Below, in pieces: positions 1 to 8,519 of a stretch of DNA of 64,000 bases. The DNA is from Treponema sp. Its GTDB lineage: Bacteria; Spirochaetota; Spirochaetia; Treponematales; Treponemataceae. Every line of letters starts with the position of its first letter. The first letter of the stretch is position 1. The stretch covers positions 1 through 64,000 of the forward strand of contig NZ_JAFRNB010000143.1 of the NCBI RefSeq assembly GCF_017430385.1. Direction: 5' to 3'. Position numbers and translations under genes: made by a program. A model generated the notes under the pieces. It made no database searches and had not been told where the DNA came from. It worked only from the letters and a program-made list of their open reading frames with translations.

Positions 1-1533
1 GTTGCAGGAAGTATTGCAGAAGCCTGTCGTTATTATGAAATTTTTCAGGAAAAGAATTTTAAGAACTGCGCAATTGTTTCTTCATATAAGCCTAATCGTG
101 GAGAACTTAGAACAGATTTTTCAAGCACAACAGAAGATTCAGAAAACTGGAAAAAACAGAAAGCCTATCTCAAAATGCTAGGCTACGACCCGGACCTTTC
201 TGTTGAAGATGATGATTTTTATAAAAAGATTGAAGCCTTTGAAAAGCGTGTAAAAGAAATGTTTGTTGAAGAGCCTGCAAATATGCAGCTTTTGATTGTT
301 GTGGATAAACTTCTGACTGGTTTTGACGCTCCTCCCTGCACTTATCTTTATATCGACAAGCCAATGCACGACCATGGTTTGTTCCAGGCAATCTGTCGCG
401 TAAATCGTCTGGATGGAGATGATAAAGAGTTTGGTTATGTAGTTGATTACAAGGAGCTCTTTGGAGATTTAAAAGACGCAGTTAATTCATACACAGGAAA
501 CGCTCTGAGCGGATTTGATGAAGAAGATATTTCTGGTCTTTTGAAAAATAAACTTGAAGAAGGTAAGAAACGTTTTGAATTTTTGCTACAGGAACTTGAA
601 ACATTGACTGATGATGTTGAATATCCTCGTGACCAGCTTGCATTTAAACATTTCTTCTGTGGTGAAAGTGGAACTGTAGATCCTGACAATGACGATGATT
701 TTGCAAAACTCAGAAGCAAAATGTACAAACTTGTTTCAAGTCTTGCCAGAGCTTATGCAGATTTAAAGCCTGCTTTTGAGGATGTTGGTTATTCAAAAGA
801 AGAGCAGGAAAAATACAATAAGCTTGTAAAAGAATATGTCGATCTAAAAGATGAAATCGGACTTTCCAGCGGCGACTTTATTGATCTTAAGCAATATGAC
901 AGTGCAATGCGTCATCTTATTGACAATTATATTTCTGCTTCTGATTCTGAAAAGCTTGGGGATATGGAAAACTTCACCCTTCTTGCATATATTCAAAAAA
1001 AGCAGGAAGAAGATTTGAAAAACGGAAATTCTGAATCTGATAAGAAACATAAATCTGCACAGCAAAACGTAGCAGAAACAATTGAAAATAATATCCGCAG
1101 AAAGATTATTGAAAAGACTCCTGTTAATCCAAAGTATTATCAGAAAATGTCGGAATTATTCCAGACTTTGATTGATGAGAGAAAAGAAGAAGTCGCTTCT
1201 TACAAGGAAATGCTCGAAAAATATGCAGGTCTTGTAGTTCAGGTTGAAAAACCGGAACAAAACGATTCTCATCCGGCATCAATCCGTACAAGTCAAGCTC
1301 TCTGTGCTTTATATGATAATTTTGATGAAAATGAAGAATATGCCTTAGCTTTGCATAAAGCAGTCCTTGATACAAAACAGGATCACTTTAGAGGTGACTT
1401 AATTAAAGAGAGACAGATTAAAGGCGGAATTTATCGTGTTGTGCAGAAGTTTATGAACGAAGCAGAGCGTGATGAGCAGATGGCTACTGTTGAAAAAATA
1501 TACAAAATTGTAAAAGAACAGGCAGAATACTGA
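1..1533 (+). CDS. hsdR: Type I restriction enzyme R subunit, 3' part
   Basis: The reading frame is open from the first base of the window, so this is the C-terminal ~510 residues of a larger protein. It shows the second RecA-like helicase lobe of HsdR: a motif V-like LLTGFDAP, then [13 protein letters not shown] (motif VI-like), followed by FGYVVDY, and a long charged helical C-terminus as in the family. HsdR is the ATP-dependent translocase and nuclease of type I restriction complexes with HsdM and HsdS. The nuclease domain and Walker A lie upstream of the window, so neither activity nor the presence of hsdM/hsdS can be judged. The stop codon overlaps the next start (TGATG), suggesting translational coupling to the metalloprotease. 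Confidence 0.88.
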   Translation, partial: VAGSIAEACRYYEIFQEKNFKNCAIVSSYKPNRGELRTDFSSTTEDSENWKKQKAYLKMLGYDPDLSVEDDDFYKKIEAFEKRVKEMFVEEPANMQLLIVVDKLLTGFDAPPCTYLYIDKPMHDHGLFQAICRVNRLDGDDKEFGYVVDYKELFGDLKDAVNSYTGNALSGFDEEDISGLLKNKLEEGKKRFEFLLQELETLTDDVEYPRDQLAFKHFFCGESGTVDPDNDDDFAKLRSKMYKLVSSLARAYADLKPAFEDVGYSKEEQEKYNKLVKEYVDLKDEIGLSSGDFIDLKQYDSAMRHLIDNYISASDSEKLGDMENFTLLAYIQKKQEEDLKNGNSESDKKHKSAQQNVAETIENNIRRKIIEKTPVNPKYYQKMSELFQTLIDERKEEVASYKEMLEKYAGLVVQVEKPEQNDSHPASIRTSQALCALYDNFDENEEYALALHKAVLDTKQDHFRGDLIKERQIKGGIYRVVQKFMNEAERDEQMATVEKIYKIVKEQAEY

Positions 1534-2228
1534 TGAATATTAATATAAGCGGAATTGATGTTCAAATAAACAAAAAGAATATCAAGAATATGCATTTATC
1601 AGTAAAGCCTCCTCTTGGCAATGTTGTTGTGTCTGCACCTCTCCTAATGAGCCAGAAGTCCATAGAAAATTTTGTGCGTCTGAATTTTGGCTGGATAAAA
1701 AAACAGCAGGAAAAATTTGCAAATCAGCCAAGAATGACAGCCCGTCAATATGTAAGCGGAGAAACTTATTACATTTGGGGAAAGCAATTATTTCTAGAAT
1801 TCAAGTCTTCGCAAAAAAAAGCCTTCAAAATTGACGGAAACAAAATCATATTGGAAATGAAAGAAAATTCCACAGCAGAACAGCGCGAAAGATTTGTCCG
1901 TGAAGAGTTCAGAAAGATTTTAATTGAACAGTTAGACAGGCTTATCCCAAAATGGGAAGAAACAACCGGTCTTTATTGCAATTCGTTTCAGACAAAATAT
2001 ATGCTTACCCGTTGGGGAACCTGTAATTCAAAGGCAAAACGAATCTGGATAAATCTGCAGATGGTAGAAAAACCATTGGAATGTTTGGAATATGTGATTT
2101 TGCATGAGCTTACTCATTTGAAAGTTTCCAATCACGGCAAAGACTTTATCGCAAATATGGACAAATATATGCCTGACTGGAAAGATCGAAGAAATTTTCT
2201 TAATGGCCGAATTTTGGACAGTTATTAA
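1533..2228 (+). CDS. YgjP-like (DUF45) zinc metalloprotease-type protein
   Basis: 231-residue protein with the HExxH zinc motif HELTH at about residue 190 followed by a third histidine in SNHGKDF, and the preceding LTRWGTCNSKAKRIWINL segment typical of the YgjP/DUF45 family. Its start codon overlaps the hsdR stop by one base. YgjP-like proteins are frequently encoded next to type I restriction genes; whether they process a restriction subunit is not known to me, so the substrate is left open. Full length for the family and probably cytoplasmic (no signal peptide). Confidence 0.82.
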   Translation: MNINISGIDVQINKKNIKNMHLSVKPPLGNVVVSAPLLMSQKSIENFVRLNFGWIKKQQEKFANQPRMTARQYVSGETYYIWGKQLFLEFKSSQKKAFKIDGNKIILEMKENSTAEQRERFVREEFRKILIEQLDRLIPKWEETTGLYCNSFQTKYMLTRWGTCNSKAKRIWINLQMVEKPLECLEYVILHELTHLKVSNHGKDFIANMDKYMPDWKDRRNFLNGRILDSY

Positions 2229-2287
2229 AGATTATCAACGAGAGATTAAAAAACGAGGTCTTTCGCCATTCCCTAATTGAATTCCCA

Positions 2288-2983
2288 TCACCCAATCGCC
2301 ATCTTAGCCTGAATCGCCTGGGAATCTGCGTCCTTTGTAAAGCCGCTCAGCGTGATTTCTCCTTTGTCCATTACGTAATAGCGGTTGCTCACCGAAAGAA
2401 CGAAATCCAGGTATTGCTCGACAATCAGAATCGTAATTCCTAGTTCCTTATTCACTCGCTCAATGGCGGTGGCTATGTCTTCGATGATTGACGGCTGGAT
2501 TCCTTCGGTCGGCTCGTCCAGAATCAAAAGTTTTGGGTGGCTCACGAGTGCCCTTGCGATTGCGAGCTGCTGCTGCTGTCCGCCGCTCAGGTTTCCGCCT
2601 TTTCGGTTCATGAAGGTCTTTATAATCGGGAAAAGCTCAAAGATTTCCTCGTCGATTTCGCCTTTTCCGCCTGAAACTTGCAATCCGAGCTCCAGATTTT
2701 CTGCCACTGTGAGCTGTGGGAAGATTTCCCGGCCTTGCGGAACGTAGCCGATTCCGAGGGCTGCTCGTTCGTAGGTCTTTTTTCCGATGATTTCTGTTCC
2801 GTCAAGGAGAATGCTTCCTTCGGGCGTTTTGACCATTCCCATTATACTTTTGAGGGTTGTGCTTTTTCCGACTCCGTTTCGTCCGACAAGGCACACGATT
2901 TCGCCTTTTGGAACGCTCATCGAAAGCGATGGAATTATCCGGCTTTCTCCGTAATATGAACTGAGATCCTTGATTTCTAACAT
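2288..2983 (-). CDS. urtE: Urea-type ABC transporter ATP-binding protein UrtE
   Basis: ABC ATPase of the LivF/UrtE type: Walker A GRNGVGKST near residue 35, signature LSGGQQQQ and Walker B LLILDEPTEGIQPSI (the TEGIQPSI form is typical of UrtE). The start chosen is the ATG of MLEIKDL at 2983, which has AAGGAG about 9 nt upstream; an in-frame ATG 21 bases further upstream lies inside urtD. It begins 4 nt after the urtD stop, so it is the last gene of the urt operon. With UrtD it should energise the UrtBC permease. Confidence 0.9.
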   Translation of the reverse strand: MLEIKDLSSYYGESRIIPSLSMSVPKGEIVCLVGRNGVGKSTTLKSIMGMVKTPEGSILLDGTEIIGKKTYERAALGIGYVPQGREIFPQLTVAENLELGLQVSGGKGEIDEEIFELFPIIKTFMNRKGGNLSGGQQQQLAIARALVSHPKLLILDEPTEGIQPSIIEDIATAIERVNKELGITILIVEQYLDFVLSVSNRYYVMDKGEITLSGFTKDADSQAIQAKMAIG

Positions 2984-2987
2984 CTTT

Positions 2988-3815
2988 TTACGCTCCTTCT
3001 TCAACCACGCCGCTCTTGTGGAATTTTCCGCGCCCGAGGTAAACTGTCTTTACTTTTTCGTCCGCAAGGACTTGTGCCGCGCTTCCTTCCGTCAGGATTT
3101 TTCCTTCGTGCATCACGGTCACTGTGTCGGCGACGGCTTTAACGAATTCCATATCGTGCTCCACAACAACGACCGCATACTGTCTGGCGATTTTTTTGAT
3201 AATTTCGCCTGTTTTTTCGGTCTCGGCTTTTCCCATGCCCGCAACTGGCTCGTCTAGAAGAACGACCGCCGGTTCCTGCACCAAAAGCATTCCGATTTCA
3301 AGCCACTGTTTTTGTCCGTGGGAAAGGGAAGCTGCCTTTTCGTCTTTTTTTTCTGTGAGCGAGATAAAATCCAGAATCATTTCAATCCGTTTCTTTTGTT
3401 TTTCAGAGATTCGGAAGAGCAGGGAAGAAATCAAATTCTTCTGGCCTTTGAGGGAAATTTCCATGTTTTCCCAGACGGTAAGGCTCGTAAAGACCGAAGG
3501 AGCCTGAAATTTCCGACCGATTCCTTCATTCACTATGTCCGCCTCACGCATTTTTGTTAAATCCATGTTCGTGTACTGTCTCAAACCAACGTCGATGCCA
3601 CCGTGATAGATGATTTTTCCGTTTGAGGGCTTGGTTTTTCCGCAGATGATGTCGAGAAGCGTAGTCTTTCCTGCACCGTTCGGACCGATGAAAAAGTGCA
3701 CTTTGTTCGGCATGATTTTTGTGTTCACATCGCTCAGAGCCTTGAATCCGTCGAATTCAACTGAAATATCATTGATTTCGATGACAGGCGTAATCTTTGA
3801 TTTAGTTTCGTTCAT
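2988..3815 (-). CDS. urtD: Urea-type ABC transporter ATP-binding protein UrtD
   Basis: 275-residue ABC ATPase of the LivG/UrtD type: Walker A GPNGAGKTTLLD near residue 45, signature LSHGQKQWLEIGMLL and Walker B VVLLDEPVAGM, with the long insertion before the signature that marks LivG/UrtD. The LSHGQKQWLEIGM form is characteristic of UrtD. Its start overlaps the 3' end of urtBC by 14 bases and it ends 4 nt before urtE, so the genes are translationally linked. Predicted cytoplasmic partner of UrtE. Confidence 0.9.
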   Translation of the reverse strand: MNETKSKITPVIEINDISVEFDGFKALSDVNTKIMPNKVHFFIGPNGAGKTTLLDIICGKTKPSNGKIIYHGGIDVGLRQYTNMDLTKMREADIVNEGIGRKFQAPSVFTSLTVWENMEISLKGQKNLISSLLFRISEKQKKRIEMILDFISLTEKKDEKAASLSHGQKQWLEIGMLLVQEPAVVLLDEPVAGMGKAETEKTGEIIKKIARQYAVVVVEHDMEFVKAVADTVTVMHEGKILTEGSAAQVLADEKVKTVYLGRGKFHKSGVVEEGA

Positions 3816-5781
3816 TTTTTGCCCCCAATTTTCCCTTTATTAGATTCTTAACATCAACGCAAATTCCCATCACACCGCGAGGAAGGAAAAGAACGACCAG
3901 CACGAAAATTGCTCCGATGAAGTACGACCAGATTTCCGGGAAATTCTCGCTGATTAAAGTCTTTGTGATGTTCACTAAGAATGCGCCCAAAACCGCGCCG
4001 ATTAAATTTCCTCTTCCGCCCACGGCAACCCAAATCGCCATGTCGATTGAGTTGGAAATGCTCATTTCGGAAGGTGAAATGATTCCGCTGAAAGGAACGA
4101 AGAGCGCGCCCGCAATTCCTGTGAAAACCGCGCTGAGACTGTAAACGAAGGTCTTGTAATTGGCCACCTGATAGCCGGAAAATCTCGTTCTGTTTTCGCC
4201 GTCACGGATTGCAACGAGGACTTTTCCGCATCTTGTCCGCATGACCCAAGAAAACAAGGCGTAAGTCAGAATCAAAATCGCAAGCGCAACATAGTACCAG
4301 ATGTATTTTGTGGTTTTGCCTGCAATCGGGAGACCGAAAAGCGTTGAAAAGTCGGTTATTCCGTTTGTGCCGCCAGTGTATTCCTGTAGGCCGACAAAGA
4401 GCGTGACAAAAACCAGGGCGAGTGCCTGAGAAAGAATTGAAAAATAAACGCCCTTGATTCTGTTTGTGAATGTCAGAAGTCCAAGCAGGAAAGCGAGCAA
4501 GGCCGGAACCATAATGACCATGAAAATCGTGGTGGAAGGAGTTTTGTAAAAATCCCAGAACCACGGAAGACTTGTTCTGCCGCTCCAGCTCATAAAGTCG
4601 GGGAGTGAAGAAGAGCTTGCAACGAGCTTTAAGTACATTCCGAAGCCGTATCCGCCAAGACCGAAGAAAACGCCGTGCCCCAAGCTCAGAATGCCTGTGT
4701 GGCCCCAAATTAAATCAAGGGAAAGCGCGACAATCGCATAAGTGATGTATTTTCCGACCAGACTCACTCGGAACGGAGAAAGAAAAAGCGGAAGCAGAGC
4801 TACAATCATCATTATTGCGGCGAATGCAAGATTTTTCTGTCTGAAAGTGAGACCTTCGATTGTCGGCGTGCTTTCTGATTCGTCAAGACTTCGCGAGCGA
4901 ATGGTGAACAAGCCCTGCGGCCGCTTTTGGAGGAACATAATTACAAGAAAGAGAACGATTGCCTTTGCGATGTTTGCCGAAGTTCCGAACTGAATCGCGG
5001 CATTGCTCATTCCGATTAGGAGTGCGCCCGCAATAGAGCCGGCAAGTTTTCCAACGCCACCAAGAACGACGACCATGAATGTATCGACGATATAGTTTTG
5101 TCCGAGCGAAGAGCCGACCGGTCCCAAAAGACAGAGTGCCGCACCTGCAACTCCCGCAAGGCCTGAGCCGATTGCAAAAGTGAGAGTGTCAATCCGGTTT
5201 GTGTGGATCCCAAGGCACTGAGCCATAGAACGGTTCTGCATGGTAGCCCGGACTTTTTTTCCGTAAGAAGTTTTGTACATCAAGAGGTACATTAAAAGAA
5301 GACAAAATGCCACGAGCAGGATGATGAAAACTCGTTTGTAAGTCATAATCACGCCCGCGACTTCAAAATTTCCGTTCAAAACAGAAGGTGCAGAGACGTT
5401 GACGTTCGGGGCTCCAAAAACCGAACGAGCAAGCTGCTGCAAAACAAGACTCACGCCCCAGGTTGCAAGAAGCGAATCAGTTTCGCGGCCATAAAGCCGT
5501 TTGATGACAAGCTGCTCAAGTGCCGCTCCAAATCCTGCTGAAACAAAAAACGATACCAGAATCGCAACAGGATAATACAAATCAAAAGCTGAAGCGGGCA
5601 GAAATCGAATAAAAAAATTCTGCACAAGGAAAGTGCTGTATGCGCCAATCATAATGAACTCACCATGAGCCATGTTGATGACGCGCATAAGTCCAAAAGT
5701 TATAGAAAGTCCCAGTGCCGCCAAAAGTAGAATTGAACTGAGACTAATACCGTTAAACAAAATCGTAAAAAATGTATTCAT
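3802..5781 (-). CDS. urtBC: Fused urea-type ABC permease UrtB-UrtC
   Basis: A single 659-residue open frame contains both permease subunits normally made as separate ~300-350-residue proteins. Residues 1 to ~300 match UrtB/LivH (opening with NGISLSSILLLAALGLSITFGLMRVINMAHGE-type features; ending GLFTIRSRSLDE), and from ~residue 310 a second full permease begins, with the UrtC/LivM hallmark IWGHTGILSLGHG. There is no stop or frame break between the halves. Multiple hydrophobic segments throughout. It likely forms the whole transmembrane channel for urea or a short amide, working with UrtA, UrtD and UrtE. Fusion status rests on the read sequence; a sequencing error that removed a stop is the main alternative. 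Confidence 0.88.
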   Translation of the reverse strand: MNTFFTILFNGISLSSILLLAALGLSITFGLMRVINMAHGEFIMIGAYSTFLVQNFFIRFLPASAFDLYYPVAILVSFFVSAGFGAALEQLVIKRLYGRETDSLLATWGVSLVLQQLARSVFGAPNVNVSAPSVLNGNFEVAGVIMTYKRVFIILLVAFCLLLMYLLMYKTSYGKKVRATMQNRSMAQCLGIHTNRIDTLTFAIGSGLAGVAGAALCLLGPVGSSLGQNYIVDTFMVVVLGGVGKLAGSIAGALLIGMSNAAIQFGTSANIAKAIVLFLVIMFLQKRPQGLFTIRSRSLDESESTPTIEGLTFRQKNLAFAAIMMIVALLPLFLSPFRVSLVGKYITYAIVALSLDLIWGHTGILSLGHGVFFGLGGYGFGMYLKLVASSSSLPDFMSWSGRTSLPWFWDFYKTPSTTIFMVIMVPALLAFLLGLLTFTNRIKGVYFSILSQALALVFVTLFVGLQEYTGGTNGITDFSTLFGLPIAGKTTKYIWYYVALAILILTYALFSWVMRTRCGKVLVAIRDGENRTRFSGYQVANYKTFVYSLSAVFTGIAGALFVPFSGIISPSEMSISNSIDMAIWVAVGGRGNLIGAVLGAFLVNITKTLISENFPEIWSYFIGAIFVLVVLFLPRGVMGICVDVKNLIKGKLGAKNERN

Positions 5782-5817
5782 AAAATTTTTTCACAAAACA
5801 AGATTCACTGGCATATA

Positions 5818-5910
5818 CAAAAACTGGCTCTCGGCGGGAACCTGCCACAAAAGTCGCGGTGAACAAGTTCAAGCGACTTTTTGTCAGAACCCCACCTACG
5901 CCAGTTTTTG
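5818..5910. repeat. Nested inverted repeat between urtA and urtBC
   Basis: An 11-bp perfect outer stem (5818-5828 with 5900-5910, CAAAAACTGGC/GCCAGTTTTTG) encloses a second stem (5847-5857 with 5873-5884, ACAAAAGTCGC/GCGACTTTTTGT). It lies in the 431-base gap between urtA and urtBC. It could be a structured intercistronic mRNA element or a repeated palindromic element; the sequence alone does not decide. Confidence 0.6.
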
Positions 5911-5927
5911 CATCTGTCTGCTAATTT

Positions 5928-5953
5928 GTGCAGAAATTTTCTGCACCTTTTTT
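5928..5953 (+). terminator. Terminator-like palindrome, + orientation
   Basis: A 19-nt near-perfect palindrome (GTGCAGAAATTTTCTGCAC) is followed by C and a run of six T on the + strand. The T run is on the strand opposite to the urt genes, so it would stop + transcription entering the operon from downstream; its purpose is unclear because no + gene lies just upstream. Confidence 0.4.
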
Positions 5954-6012
5954 ACTTAGCATAGATAGGGGCGTTACGGGATAGCGGAAAACGCATAATT
6001 AGATTCCCTGCT

Positions 6013-6163
6013 AAAAAATGGCTTCCAGTCATGAAAACGGCTTGTGAAACCGCATGCTAGCATGCTACACGCGTTTTGTGCTTGTAACTATAGACGCTTG
6101 CCGCTCACGCGGCAGCAAAAAACGAGTGTTTTCGCAAGCCGTTTCATTCCTTCGCGCCATTTT
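6013..6163. repeat. Long nested palindromic element
   Basis: About 150 bases built of nested inverted repeats: AAAATGGC/GCCATTTT at the ends, a 17-nt arm pair at 6033-6049 and 6129-6145 (GAAAACGGCTTGTGAAA against TTTTCGCAAGCCGTTTC, one mismatch), a perfect 14-nt palindrome GCATGCTAGCATGC at 6052-6065, and an inner TGCCGC/GCGGCA hairpin. It is non-coding and just downstream of urtA. Symmetry suggests a mobile or REP-like palindromic element or an mRNA 3'-end stabiliser that keeps urtA mRNA abundant relative to urtBCDE. Confidence 0.6.
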
Positions 6164-6212
6164 CAGTAGTAAATCGTTTATATGCTCACTGCTAACCGCT
6201 ACCTGCTAACTT

Positions 6213-7421
6213 TTACAATCCTTTTGCCCAGTCGTAGGTTGAGAGGTATGGATCCGGCTTTACGGCACCACTTGTTGCCCAAACTTCATCGATAAGGCCG
6301 GTTTCGTTGATTTTGCCGATTCTAACTGGCTTGTAGATGTGCTGGTTTGATCCGTCGAGCGTGACTTTTCCTTCAGGGGCTTCGAAAGTGAGGCCCTTTG
6401 CTGCGGCCTTAACTTTTTCGACGTCGAACGAGCCTGCTTTTTCGGCAGCCATTGCCCACAAGTAAACTCCGATGTAACCAGCTTCGATTGGGTCGTCTGT
6501 AACTCGTTTTTCACCGTAAGATGACTTATAAGCCTTTACGAAAGCGTCATTCTGGGATGTTTTTGTTGTCTGGTAGTAGTTCCATGCAACATAGTGGCCT
6601 TTGAGGTTTTCGATTCCAACGCCACCGACTTCTTCCTCGGCGATTGAGAAACTCATTACCGGGATTGACTCGGCTGTGATTCCTGCGTCAGTAAGCTGCT
6701 TGAAGAATGCGACGTTTGAGTCACCGTTGAGCGTATTGATGATACAATCTGGCTTTGCAGACTGAATCTTACTTACGATTGTCGCAAAATCAGTGTGTCC
6801 CATCGGTGTGTATTCTTCACCGGCAACCGAGCCTCCAATATTTGCCAGCTGAGCCTTGATGATTTTGTTTGCCGTTCGCGGGAATACATAATCGCTTCCT
6901 ACGAGGAACATATTTTTTCCGAATTCGTTCGCGCAGAATTCAACTGCAGGAACTGCCTGCTGGTTTGGGGCGGCACCCATGTACATGATGTTCGGGCTTG
7001 CTTCCATTCCTTCATACTGAACCGGATACCACAAGAGCGCGCCAGTTTCTTCGACAACCGGCTTTACTGCCTTTCGTGAAGCACTTGTCCAGCAGCCGAA
7101 GATTGTCGCGACCTTATTGTTCTGAATCAATTTCCGTGCTTTTTCGGCGAAAATCTGTGGTTCGCTCGCACCGTCTTCCTGAACGACTTCAATCAGTTTC
7201 CCAAGAACGCCGCCTTTTGCATTGATTTCCTTGATTGCGAGCATTTCAGCATCACGGACAGAAGTTTCTGAGATTGCCATAGTTCCGCTCAGAGAATGTA
7301 AGATTCCGACTTTGACGGTCTTTGACTCTTCTTTTTTCTCGCAAGAAGAGAGGGTGAGTGTGCCCAAAACAGCACCGGCCGCCAGAACAGTTGTGATGAT
7401 TCCGTTAATTGTCTTTTTCAT
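6213..7421 (-). CDS. urtA: Urea-type ABC transporter substrate-binding lipoprotein UrtA
   Basis: 402-residue periplasmic binding protein with a lipoprotein signal peptide (lipobox LSSC, lipidated Cys27). The body is a clear Urt[16 protein letters not shown] at the start of the mature protein, then [33 protein letters not shown] and [11 protein letters not shown], all diagnostic of the urea-binding branch rather than the leucine-binding branch. It is the first transporter gene, followed after a 431-base structured gap by urtBC, urtD and urtE. The SD TTGGAGGAAAAACT precedes the ATG. No urease genes lie in the window, so the fate of the substrate is unknown. Confidence 0.92.
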   Translation of the reverse strand: MKKTINGIITTVLAAGAVLGTLTLSSCEKKEESKTVKVGILHSLSGTMAISETSVRDAEMLAIKEINAKGGVLGKLIEVVQEDGASEPQIFAEKARKLIQNNKVATIFGCWTSASRKAVKPVVEETGALLWYPVQYEGMEASPNIMYMGAAPNQQAVPAVEFCANEFGKNMFLVGSDYVFPRTANKIIKAQLANIGGSVAGEEYTPMGHTDFATIVSKIQSAKPDCIINTLNGDSNVAFFKQLTDAGITAESIPVMSFSIAEEEVGGVGIENLKGHYVAWNYYQTTKTSQNDAFVKAYKSSYGEKRVTDDPIEAGYIGVYLWAMAAEKAGSFDVEKVKAAAKGLTFEAPEGKVTLDGSNQHIYKPVRIGKINETGLIDEVWATSGAVKPDPYLSTYDWAKGL

Positions 7422-7445
7422 AGTTTTTCCTCCAAAATCATTTTA

Positions 7446-7541
7446 AAATAAAAAAAATGGCATCTCTTTTTCTAACCATGCCTGCATGGATGCAGGTTTT
7501 AAGGCTGGGAACAAAAATACAAGGAAGTATTTTTGTTCCAG
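7446..7541 (-). promoter_or_regulatory. Structured urtA leader with mutually exclusive hairpins
   Basis: Reading the - strand toward urtA there are three consecutive hairpins: a 13-bp perfect stem (GGAACAAAAATAC with its complement, 7508-7539, loop of 6), then CCTGCA-TCCA-TGCAGG (7481-7496), then GGCAT...ATGCC (7459-7482) followed directly by eight U. A fourth hairpin, CCATG-CAGG-CATGG (7476-7489), overlaps and would exclude both the second and the third. A terminator with a competing antiterminator just before the SD is the architecture of an attenuator or riboswitch. I could not match it to a known class. Confidence 0.5.
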
Positions 7542-7589
7542 AGACCCCATTGTCTTTATTGTTTTAAATTTGATTTTTTATTAATTTGT

Positions 7590-7868
7590 TTATGCAGTTT
7601 TTCGCTTCTGTATAAAAGAAAGAACTGCGAAAACAAGCATTCCGCTTGCAACAATTATTGCTCCGAGAATTGAATCCTCAACGCTCAGGTCAAAAAATCC
7701 TTCGCCCTCAAGAACCGAAGCAACTCCGTCCATGCTCCACATGAGGCTTGCTGCCCAGAACATGAGCATCGTCGCAAAAACATTTTTTGAAACAGCGGAA
7801 TTCTTCTTCTGGTAGAAATAAACTCCGCTGAAAGCAAGGGCCGCACAAATCGTAAGAATCAAGCACAT
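7590..7868 (-). CDS. Small membrane protein of unknown function, urt-linked
   Basis: 92 residues with three predicted hydrophobic segments (residues ~1-18, ~32-50 and ~66-86) and a basic C-terminal tail QKRKTA. Its start codon overlaps the stop of the upstream small gene by one base (TAATG on the - strand), so the two are translationally coupled and probably act together in the membrane. It sits between that gene and the urtA leader, all on one strand, suggesting a role linked to urea uptake or its regulation. I do not recognise the family. Confidence 0.7.
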   Translation of the reverse strand: MCLILTICAALAFSGVYFYQKKNSAVSKNVFATMLMFWAASLMWSMDGVASVLEGEGFFDLSVEDSILGAIIVASGMLVFAVLSFIQKRKTA

Positions 7869-8227
7869 TATATCGCCCCCTGTAAGGTAATTTTTTCTTG
7901 TTTTTTGTTAATAAGATGCGCTATTAGTTCGGCAATTCCCCAGACAGCCGTAACCACAATTGCCATTGAAACACCGACTGTTGCCATCTCATGGAGCATT
8001 TCCGGGATATCCTCCGGATTCTTCATCGCGGTGAGGAAGGGCGGATAAAGCACAACTTCGCCGTGATAAATATGCTCAATCGCAAGAAGGAAACTTCCGC
8101 CGTAAAGCATTTTCTCAAGATTGCCGAGCCGGGTCTTGATTACCGAATCAGCATTCTTTTTGAATGCCAGTTTTTTTCCAACTGTAAGAACAACCGCTTC
8201 TCCGAGCGGAACCAAAAAACAAGCCAT
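7868..8227 (-). CDS. Small membrane protein of unknown function, urt-linked
   Basis: 119 residues; hydrophobic start (MACFLVPLGEAVVLTVG), a middle segment with GGSFLLAIEHIYHGEV, and a C-terminal helix VGVSMAIVVTAVWGIAELIAHL. A conserved-looking EHIYHGE with two histidines could bind metal, but this is a guess. It has a strong SD (GGAGG, 4 nt before ATG) and its own consensus promoter upstream with a terminator hairpin in the leader. It is the first gene of the - strand cluster leading to urtA. Family not recognised. Confidence 0.72.
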   Translation of the reverse strand: MACFLVPLGEAVVLTVGKKLAFKKNADSVIKTRLGNLEKMLYGGSFLLAIEHIYHGEVVLYPPFLTAMKNPEDIPEMLHEMATVGVSMAIVVTAVWGIAELIAHLINKKQEKITLQGAI

Positions 8228-8237
8228 GTTGCCTCCA

Positions 8238-8277
8238 AAACAAAAAGGGAGCCTCGACTTGTGATCGAAGCTCCCTT
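8238..8277 (-). terminator. Terminator hairpin in the leader of the small membrane gene
   Basis: AAGGGAGC-TTCGA with its complement TCGA-GGCTCCCTT forms a ~12-bp stem on the - strand, followed by TTTTTGTTTT and then immediately by the GGAGG ribosome binding site of the gene starting at 8227. Because the promoter lies only ~20 bases upstream of the hairpin, this behaves as a leader attenuator, not the end of another gene. Confidence 0.7.
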
Positions 8278-8293
8278 GCTAAGTGCTAATGAA

Positions 8294-8322
8294 ACTATAT
8301 CGAGTGGGCGAATTTCTGTCAA
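8294..8322 (-). promoter_or_regulatory. Sigma70-type promoter for the small membrane genes
   Basis: On the - strand: TTGACA (8322-8317), 17-nt spacer, TATAGT (8299-8294). This is near consensus. Transcription would start about 8287 and run through the attenuator hairpin into the gene at 8227. Confidence 0.8.
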
Positions 8323-8447
8323 TTTGTGATTTTTCAACTTTAGTTCTAGCCAAAATTAGAAAAAAAATCATTTTTTCCTTAAAAAATACTTCCACAGTTT
8401 ATGAAAAAATGTAAAATAAACATACATTTTTCCTATTCGAGACAAGG

Positions 8448-8485
8448 AAGTCGTTTTGGAGTAATCCAGAACGGCTTTTTTTTTT
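8448..8485 (+). terminator. Terminator hairpin in the leader of the LuxR-type gene
   Basis: A 13-bp stem (8448-8460 with 8465-8477, two G-U pairs, loop GTAA) is followed by ten T. It lies only 34 bases before the ATG of the LuxR-type gene at 8520, with no upstream + gene to terminate, so it looks like an attenuator. A second inverted repeat (AAAAATGTA/TACATTTTT) lies just upstream around 8404-8432. Confidence 0.7.
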
Positions 8486-8519
8486 GCAGGTTTCAAATCA
8501 ATTTTTTAGGGGGCAGACT

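Noticed and set aside
7446-7541. Guanidine (ykkC or mini-ykkC) riboswitch at urtA
   Set aside because: The conserved ykkC core and the paired ACGG loops of mini-ykkC are absent.
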